This document shows positions 12,451 to 18,316 of a stretch of DNA of 20,642 nucleotides, piece after piece. The position numbers were made by a program, and so were the translations under genes. The notes under the pieces are model-generated. The model was not told the DNA's origin, searched no databases, and worked only from the letters and a program-made list of their open reading frames with translations. Position 1 is the first letter of the stretch, and each line of letters begins with the position of its first letter. Origin of the DNA: a virus; IMG/VR virus record IMGVR_UViG_3300037137_000682, positions 1 through 20,642 of that record. The stretch is one strand, 5' to 3'.

Positions 12451-15279
12451 ATGGCAAATTTAATTATACAGGCTGTTGAAATAAAACTTGGTCAAGAATA
12501 CATAGAAGATACAAGCATAGGTCTTTATACCATATCTTCGCTATCGTATTTGCGATGGAGTGAAGCAACATTAACTGGAGTATCTGAAACCTGGAAAACA
12601 GGAATACTATTAAAAAATGGAATTGGAGATATTACCGAAAGCAGCAATTTAGAGCGTGGTGGAAATATCGCAGAATATTCTGGTTTAAATGTAGGTGTCG
12701 CTAATGCTGAAAGTATTATGCAATCACTTAAAGATTTGCAAATTAATTTAATTGGTTTGTCTGCAACAGTTACAGAATTTATAGGTACAATTGGCGATAG
12801 TGACGCGACAAGCAGAACTATTATTTTTACTGGAATTGTTGAAAATATTTTATGGGGCGATACTGAATTGGTTATATCTTTTAAAAACTCGTTATACAAA
12901 AGGGAAACAAACCTATCAATTACTAATGAAAACGATGTAACAACACCTGTATGTTTTGGACAATTAACCCCTACATCAAGCAGCGTTATTGAAAATATCG
13001 CTAAGTTTGTAAGAAAAATAGATAGCTATGATGAAACGGTATATACTAATGAATATTTTACTGGAACAAATCCAGAAATAAAAATATTTCCAGTTAATAA
13101 TTTGACATCTACTATTGATATATTAATATTCAGCAATGGAAATACATTAAGGAATGAAACATTAAGGCCAGATAATTGTTATATGTTGGTTAAAGATGGA
13201 ACAGGTGAGGGCCAGATTAGAAAAGTAAGTTATATAGTTACATCTGGAATTAATAATACTATAGCTTGTCAAATAGATAGCGTTTTTTATACTACGTTAT
13301 CAAGTACTAATGATAATACAAGATCGTGGGTACAGTTAATAGCAATCGACAGAGAATATACGTGTGATAGTTGGCCTTGCAAATCATTTACTAATAATTA
13401 TGGAACTGAAATAAATACCCCTCAATTACATATATACGAAGATGACAAATTTAACAGAATATCAGATTATAGCTTTTCTGTTGATTCAACAGACAATAAT
13501 AATTTAATAATAGACGGTCAACAATATAGTGAAGAAACTGGAATACAAAGCATTGACAGTGTTAAAAGTTTTATAATACTATCTGCAACAAGTTTAGAAA
13601 AAGAAACAGCATCAACGCTTGACTCTTATCCCATAGGCGGGAAACAAAAAGTCGAGGATGGTTTATACGCTAATAACGCTTCTAATTTTTCTTCTCGTGT
13701 TCATGTTGATTCTAACACATTAACTGATGCGGCAAAGGCATACGATAAAGACCCAACCACCTATGCTGATTATCATTCCAAATTTAGTGTAATCACCGTA
13801 CAAGAAACTTTTTGGAAGGTATTAAAATTCGGACTGCCTGCTATACCTAAAAATGTAAGCATAAACAAAATATATTTAGGTATTCATGCTCACGCAAATA
13901 GCCCAGCAAGTGCTTATAGCGTCAGCTTCCAATTTAAAAGATTTTTATATACAAAAACTACTGACGCATGCTTTTCTAAAACTACCGGTGACGTTGCAGA
14001 TATTGATGATTTACCAGATTTTTATTATGAAACTAATAAACCAAGTACTAATAATATTCATTTTTACAAACAGGTTGATTCTGATCCTGATTATAACGGG
14101 TATACTCTTTTTGAGTTATCTGGCGTATCGGCTGAAGAATACGAAACGTATTTAAATGGTGCTTTGATATTTGGGAGTACACTTGCTGTTCTTCCTTTTG
14201 GCTATAGAGAGGATTCAATTCATATACATGATATAGCTATAATTTTTGAGTTAAACTCCAGTACAATAAGCGAAAATATATATGCTCCTATTAAGGGGCG
14301 TATTTACAATGATACATGGGGATCAAGGAAAACGGCAGCGAACTTAATAGAGTATCCGCATGATATAATTGAGCATTGCAAGCGTTTACAGAATTGGAGC
14401 GAAATTCAGGCCTTTACTATTGCTGATTGGGGCCATGAGTACGCTGCTGATTCTTTGATTAAAACAGGAGCAACAGAGGGAAGTTTTGATAATTCTTATA
14501 TAACTACTCTAACTAATCAGGAATGCGCTTTTCAGATTACCGATAAAGATAAGGCCACAACAACAGCAATCACTAAAAAAATATGCGATACATTCGGCCT
14601 ATGTTCTTACATTAATTCTGATGGTTACGAATGTATAGCAACATTAGAATTAATTGCTCCATCTGAAAGTATTACGCTTGCTGATTGTATAGGAGGAATT
14701 GGGAACGTAATAGAGCCTAAAGTTGAAAATATTTTTTGTGAGCCTGTAATAAATTATCAATATAATCAAGGTTCTGAAAAATACGACAAGTCATTAAAGG
14801 TGACAAATATTGATGCAACAGCCTGGCAATCTTCTTATACTCCAGGGTATGAAGATGCTGACGGTGAGGTTGTTTGGAATACGTGTAAGGCCTTGTACGA
14901 TAAATATAGACAGGTTGAACAATGCCCACAAGATTTTTCAGATCAATATTGTATATCTGATTATGATACTGCTGTATTATGTGCTAAAAGGAAAATAGCA
15001 TGGATGGATAGGGCTCGGTTGCCTACAATACAGGTTGCTTATAGCAAAGGAAAAGATTATAATATATATAAGCACTTGATGATTCAATTGCCAAAGCACA
15101 CTAACAATGTATCGGTAGAATGTATAATTGAAAAGATAGTAAAAAGCAAGTCAAAAGGTATAGTTTCAATAAATTGTGTTATATTAGGTAATGTAGAAAA
15201 TGCATGGTATGATACGAGTGATAGTTCGGCAGAAAAACAGGATACGCCAGACACAGGAGATGAGATATATGACCAATAA
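12451..15279 (+). CDS. Large tail hub / tail-tip protein with a beta-sandwich insertion
   Basis: This encodes 942 aa in AT-rich DNA. Residues about 1-390 hold an N-terminal region (MANLIIQAVEIKLG, then IIFTGIVENILWG and LYKRETNLSI) of the kind found in tail-tip proteins of uncultured siphophages. Residues about 391-612 look like an inserted carbohydrate-binding-type beta sandwich: AAKAYDKDPTTYADY resembles the entry of discoidin-like domains, followed by strands such as FWKVLKFGLPAIP and YSVSFQFKRF. From about 615 (GRIYNDTWGSRKTAANLI) to the end is the hub-like part, with DIIEHCKRLQNWSEI and ARLPTIQVAY. A tail hub role is inferred from size and location between the distal tail candidate and the fibre genes. 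Its end overlaps the next gene by 11 bases. Confidence 0.6.
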   Translation: MANLIIQAVEIKLGQEYIEDTSIGLYTISSLSYLRWSEATLTGVSETWKTGILLKNGIGDITESSNLERGGNIAEYSGLNVGVANAESIMQSLKDLQINLIGLSATVTEFIGTIGDSDATSRTIIFTGIVENILWGDTELVISFKNSLYKRETNLSITNENDVTTPVCFGQLTPTSSSVIENIAKFVRKIDSYDETVYTNEYFTGTNPEIKIFPVNNLTSTIDILIFSNGNTLRNETLRPDNCYMLVKDGTGEGQIRKVSYIVTSGINNTIACQIDSVFYTTLSSTNDNTRSWVQLIAIDREYTCDSWPCKSFTNNYGTEINTPQLHIYEDDKFNRISDYSFSVDSTDNNNLIIDGQQYSEETGIQSIDSVKSFIILSATSLEKETASTLDSYPIGGKQKVEDGLYANNASNFSSRVHVDSNTLTDAAKAYDKDPTTYADYHSKFSVITVQETFWKVLKFGLPAIPKNVSINKIYLGIHAHANSPASAYSVSFQFKRFLYTKTTDACFSKTTGDVADIDDLPDFYYETNKPSTNNIHFYKQVDSDPDYNGYTLFELSGVSAEEYETYLNGALIFGSTLAVLPFGYREDSIHIHDIAIIFELNSSTISENIYAPIKGRIYNDTWGSRKTAANLIEYPHDIIEHCKRLQNWSEIQAFTIADWGHEYAADSLIKTGATEGSFDNSYITTLTNQECAFQITDKDKATTTAITKKICDTFGLCSYINSDGYECIATLELIAPSESITLADCIGGIGNVIEPKVENIFCEPVINYQYNQGSEKYDKSLKVTNIDATAWQSSYTPGYEDADGEVVWNTCKALYDKYRQVEQCPQDFSDQYCISDYDTAVLCAKRKIAWMDRARLPTIQVAYSKGKDYNIYKHLMIQLPKHTNNVSVECIIEKIVKSKSKGIVSINCVILGNVENAWYDTSDSSAEKQDTPDTGDEIYDQ

Positions 15280-16360
15280 AATAGCTTTTTTTGTGACTTT
15301 GATTGTAGTTGCAGTATTTTCAGGGACTACTAATGTAAGAATATATCATCAGGCTGTTGCCTCTCCTGCTAGTGTTCGGAATAAACAAATAGGTGTAAAT
15401 ACAGGGCTTGATGCTAATATTGGATATAAAATGTGGTTTGGCAAGGACGCTGATGGAAATGTGACTCAATTTTTAGCCAAGGATAAGAACGCTCGTGTAC
15501 TTTCCATGCGGCAGGATTCATCTTTTAGCAAAAAAGATACCAGCGGATTATATAAGGGAGATTCAGCATTTATCAGCGGATTAAAAGCGACACGAGCAAA
15601 TATTACTTCTAACCGTGGAGATACAATCTATTCAGTACGCGATACATCAAAATTAATGAAAGCAGATAGCGGTAATTTTTCAAAACTTGCAACCGGATCG
15701 CTGTCTATTGATACTGCTGTGGTGGGTCATGTTTTAACGCTTACAAAAAATAGCGGAACATATGCTACAAGCGGAATGATTTGGAACGATTCAGCAGAAG
15801 CGAGCTTTGAAAATTTTTCCAATGGAATAAAAGGAACATTTAACCGTTGCTTATTTGCTCAAGATGATATTACTCTCGACTCTAACTCAACAGGTGAAGT
15901 AAGTATGCGAGGGGACGATACTATTCATGGTTGGCTTCCCGGCTCTGATTCTCTACCTGCAAATTGGTTTAGGAGAGGCAAAAAATTAAAAATTATTATT
16001 CGTGGTATATATTCAAGTAAGGCTACGTCTCCCGGAACAATGACTGCCAAGTTAAAATTAAATGATACTATAGTGGCAACAACAGGAGCTATACCTTTAT
16101 CAAATGACCAGACAGACGAAACATGGTTATGCGAAGGCGCAATTTCTACCAGAGCTGTAGGGGCGTCGGGTTCTATTGTTTTCGTTTCGGCAATGCAGTT
16201 TGCAGTTGCGAACTTATGGAATAAAGCAAATTTCTATACATTAGGAAAAACAATTAATACAACTATAAAACAAAGACTCGATCTTACTTTGCAGTTTTCA
16301 ACTGCTGATGCTAAAAATAAGGCGCGTGTAATTCAATTTGAACTTGATGAGATACATTAA
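15269..16360 (+). CDS. Tail-fibre-like protein with N-terminal signal peptide
   Basis: This encodes 363 aa. The ATG at 15269 is supported by AGGAGA at 15255-15260, eight bases upstream. The N-terminus MTNKIAFFVTLIVVAVFSG is a hydrophobic stretch of signal peptide/anchor type. Next comes a segment like tail-fibre starts (VRNKQIGVNTGLDANIGYKM then FGKDADGNVTQFLAKD). Two loose repeats follow, DTSGLYKGDSAFISGLKATR and DTSKLMKADSGNFSKLATGS. A C-terminal beta-rich domain from about residue 190 (FNRCLFAQDDITLDS to VIQFELDEIH) may be receptor-binding. A fibre is the best guess by position and composition; the export-type N-terminus is odd for a virion part. Confidence 0.6.
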   Translation: MTNKIAFFVTLIVVAVFSGTTNVRIYHQAVASPASVRNKQIGVNTGLDANIGYKMWFGKDADGNVTQFLAKDKNARVLSMRQDSSFSKKDTSGLYKGDSAFISGLKATRANITSNRGDTIYSVRDTSKLMKADSGNFSKLATGSLSIDTAVVGHVLTLTKNSGTYATSGMIWNDSAEASFENFSNGIKGTFNRCLFAQDDITLDSNSTGEVSMRGDDTIHGWLPGSDSLPANWFRRGKKLKIIIRGIYSSKATSPGTMTAKLKLNDTIVATTGAIPLSNDQTDETWLCEGAISTRAVGASGSIVFVSAMQFAVANLWNKANFYTLGKTINTTIKQRLDLTLQFSTADAKNKARVIQFELDEIH

Positions 16361-16389
16361 TATTTATCAACAATTTTTAAGGAGGTTTT

Positions 16390-16794
16390 ATGCGTAATGT
16401 TTTTTGTTCTATTGCTGTGATTTGCTTTGCTTCTTTTCTGTTCGCACAGTCAGAAGGTGGTATAATCAATAAAAATACCAGCGGGAATACTGAATTATCA
16501 CCTTGGAATGCAGAACAGGCGCTTGCTTCTATAACTCAACCTTATACATGTAAAGATGCTGATTCAACAGCCGCAACAATCAGCACAAAATACGGTACAC
16601 ATTATAGGCTTGCTCAGATCAGAAACCTTAGCGGCACAACTCAGCACTATAAATGTTCATTCCTTACAACTGGAGATACAGCTCATTTTAGCGTACCATC
16701 GTATAGTGCAACTGGAAGAATACCATTTATTAAAAGAGTAATAATCGGCGCTATTGTCGATTCAACTGGATATGATTTTCTTTATAAGAATTAG
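16390..16794 (+). CDS. Small exported protein with signal peptide (hypothetical)
   Basis: This encodes 134 aa with the strongest ribosome site in the region (AAGGAGG at 16379-16385, four bases before the ATG). The N-terminus MRNVFCSIAVICFASFLFAQ is a textbook signal peptide: a positive start, a hydrophobic core and a small-residue end. The mature part has about 110 residues, is beta-rich and contains HYRLAQIRNLSGTTQHYKC and IPFIKRVIIGAIVDS. No family is recognised. It may be a partner of the neighbouring fibre protein, or a secreted or surface protein made during infection. Confidence 0.65.
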   Translation: MRNVFCSIAVICFASFLFAQSEGGIINKNTSGNTELSPWNAEQALASITQPYTCKDADSTAATISTKYGTHYRLAQIRNLSGTTQHYKCSFLTTGDTAHFSVPSYSATGRIPFIKRVIIGAIVDSTGYDFLYKN

Positions 16795-16800
16795 ATATAA

Positions 16801-17103
16801 ATGACAACTCCAAAAAACAATCTGTTGCTTAAAGTCGGGACTGTATCTTCTTCTTTGCTTGCCTGCTCTGCGCTTGTGGCTCTGGCATGGTCAACCTTGG
16901 CGACTCCTGATATACGCAGGCAGGTTGATATTGTTATACAGTCAGAAGTTGAGCCGTGGGTTAAAACGATAGATGCAAAGCAAAATAGGAACGATGTTGA
17001 CCATGATGCAATAATTAAAAAACTCGATCGTATGGAAAAAATGCAGCTTATACTGATGACTGACGACCAGAGGAAAAAGGTGCGCTTTTTACTGGAGAGA
17101 TAA
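16801..17103 (+). CDS. Small membrane protein, lysis-region candidate
   Basis: This encodes 100 aa. A single hydrophobic segment at about residues 11-34 (VGTVSSSLLACSALVALAWS) is followed by a polar, helical region with DAIIKKLDRMEKMQLILMTD and a basic end KKVRFLLER. One membrane segment plus a cytoplasmic or periplasmic coiled-coil tail fits holin-associated, anti-holin or spanin-like proteins. It starts shortly after the previous stop and is followed by the DUF5675-like gene four bases later. The role is inferred from context only. Confidence 0.6.
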   Translation: MTTPKNNLLLKVGTVSSSLLACSALVALAWSTLATPDIRRQVDIVIQSEVEPWVKTIDAKQNRNDVDHDAIIKKLDRMEKMQLILMTDDQRKKVRFLLER

Positions 17104-17107
17104 ATAA

Positions 17108-17497
17108 ATGAAATCTTCTCGTTTAAATCGTGACATTATGGGGCATAGTTGCATACTTGGAACTATGTTTGTAGATGGGATGCCGTTATATACGCTTGAA
17201 CGGCCTTGGCTTGACAACACGCATAATATCAGTTGTATCCCTACAGGCATATATAAATGTGTATATATGGATAGCTCTTTTGATGGTAGGCTGCGGAATG
17301 TTTATAGTGTGCGAAACGTGCCGGACCGTGAGGGAATATTGTTGCATTCAGGTAATTTTGTTGACGAAACACACGGCTGCGTTTTGGTAGGTCTTGGGAG
17401 AGATATTGAGAGCAATAAAATTATTAATAGCAAAAAAGGTATGGAAAAACTCATCGAATTAATGGGTGATGAATTTGATTTGATTATAAACCAATAA
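17108..17497 (+). CDS. DUF5675-like protein, lysis enzyme candidate
   Basis: This encodes 129 aa. The pattern is that of DUF5675: LGTMFVDGMPLYTLERPW (residues 17-34), CIPTGIYKCVYMDS (43-56), and the signature LLHSGNFVDETHGCVLVG (78-95) with H80 and T88-H89-G90-C91. The THGC element also resembles the [ST]HGC active-site core of YkuD L,D-transpeptidases, but the spacing from H80 is shorter than in that family. Located between small membrane proteins, it is the best endolysin candidate in the window, since no lysozyme, amidase or glycosidase is visible. The enzymatic activity of the family is not established. Confidence 0.7.
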   Translation: MKSSRLNRDIMGHSCILGTMFVDGMPLYTLERPWLDNTHNISCIPTGIYKCVYMDSSFDGRLRNVYSVRNVPDREGILLHSGNFVDETHGCVLVGLGRDIESNKIINSKKGMEKLIELMGDEFDLIINQ

Positions 17498-17511
17498 CGA
17501 AAGGTTTAATA

Positions 17512-17694
17512 ATGAAAAACGCAATGAAGCTATTGAAATCTCGGACATTCTGGTTTAACGCTATCACCGGAGCTATCACGGTTATTGACGCGCTCAATGG
17601 GAAAGTTATCCCGGTTGAAATATCCGGAGCGGTGGTAGCGATTGGGAACGTGGTCCTGCGCCTGCTGACGACTAAGTCGGTAAGCGAGAAGTAA
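17512..17694 (+). CDS. Holin-like small membrane protein (60 aa)
   Basis: The ATG at 17512 has AAAGG at 17500-17504, seven bases upstream. The product starts MKNAMKLLKSRTFWFNAITG, with a hydrophobic segment, then a second one in ISGAVVAIGNVVLRLLTTKS. The phrase FW-x-N near the start and N-x-V-L-R-L-L-T-T-K near the end match a family of very short phage proteins common in lysis regions. Two short membrane spans would make it a small holin, opening the membrane at the end of infection. The call is by pattern and position. Its stop overlaps the next ATG (TAATG). Confidence 0.6.
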   Translation: MKNAMKLLKSRTFWFNAITGAITVIDALNGKVIPVEISGAVVAIGNVVLRLLTTKSVSEK

Positions 17695-17897
17695 TGATTG
17701 CCGATACCAACGGAGTTGATTGTTTGCTGATCCGTGAAAACGAGATCGGCATATACGACACGGTGCAATACTGCGTGATTTACAGTTGCACAATTGGCAA
17801 TACGGTATCAATCAGGACGAAAGACGGGCAGGAAATGAAATTTGTTTTTCCAAAAGAAAAGTTTATTGAAAGGATTACAAAATGCCAGAAGAAATAA
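17694..17897 (+). CDS. Hypothetical small protein, 67 aa
   Basis: The gene begins with a one-base overlap of the preceding stop and ends 16 bases inside the next gene. The product starts MIADTNGVDCLLIRENEIGI and has a beta-rich layout with YCVIYSCTIGNTVSIRTKDG, a tight hairpin, and a basic end ERITKCQKK. It has no membrane segment and no recognised family. Its place inside the lysis cassette is the only clue to role. Confidence 0.5.
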   Translation: MIADTNGVDCLLIRENEIGIYDTVQYCVIYSCTIGNTVSIRTKDGQEMKFVFPKEKFIERITKCQKK

Positions 17898-18316
17898 AAG
17901 ATGTCGAAGCGAAAGATGCCAAACCGACAAGCAAAACAACGCTTGCGTTAATCGCTGCGGTTGCGTTACTCGGTGGGTTAGAGGTAACGGATATGGCTAC
18001 TGCTACACAGCAGAAGGACGCTATCATCAGCGAGTACCGCTCTGAGCGTGACAGTGCCGCGGTAAAGGGCGGCGTGACGGTTGTTGCCGATAAAGCGGTG
18101 GTGGACAAAGCGTGGAATCCCGGAGATAATGAGAAGTACTTGACAACCGGGAATACTCTCAAGCTCATGCTCGTTGACACGGTGACGAATCAAACGCTTT
18201 TCCTGAAACACTACAATGTTGGCGCTCGGTATCATATAGTACTCAAGGCGCAATTTTTCCCGGTGCCTGTAAATCCGCTGCCGGTTGAAGAGCCTGTATC
18301 TGAATTGGGGGACTAA
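17882..18316 (+). CDS. Membrane-anchored hypothetical protein, 144 aa
   Basis: The ATG at 17882 has AAAGGA at 17869-17874 upstream. The product has a charged N-terminal tail (MPEEIKDVEAKDAKPTSK), one hydrophobic segment (TTLALIAAVALLGGLEVT, residues about 19-36), a helical stretch with QKDAIISEYRSERDSAA and a beta-rich C-terminal part ending in a proline-rich tail PVPVNPLPVEEPVSE. The topology suits an inner-membrane anchored protein with an external domain, perhaps a spanin-like or fibre-associated protein. The DNA here is distinctly richer in G+C than the tail-hub gene. The stop is directly followed by the ATG of the next gene. Confidence 0.55.
   Translation: MPEEIKDVEAKDAKPTSKTTLALIAAVALLGGLEVTDMATATQQKDAIISEYRSERDSAAVKGGVTVVADKAVVDKAWNPGDNEKYLTTGNTLKLMLVDTVTNQTLFLKHYNVGARYHIVLKAQFFPVPVNPLPVEEPVSELGD

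Noticed and set aside
13886-14155. 89-codon + strand frame inside the hub gene
   Set aside because: It is the +1 shadow of the hub gene, with isoleucine/leucine-rich translation caused by AT-rich codons, and has no ribosome site.
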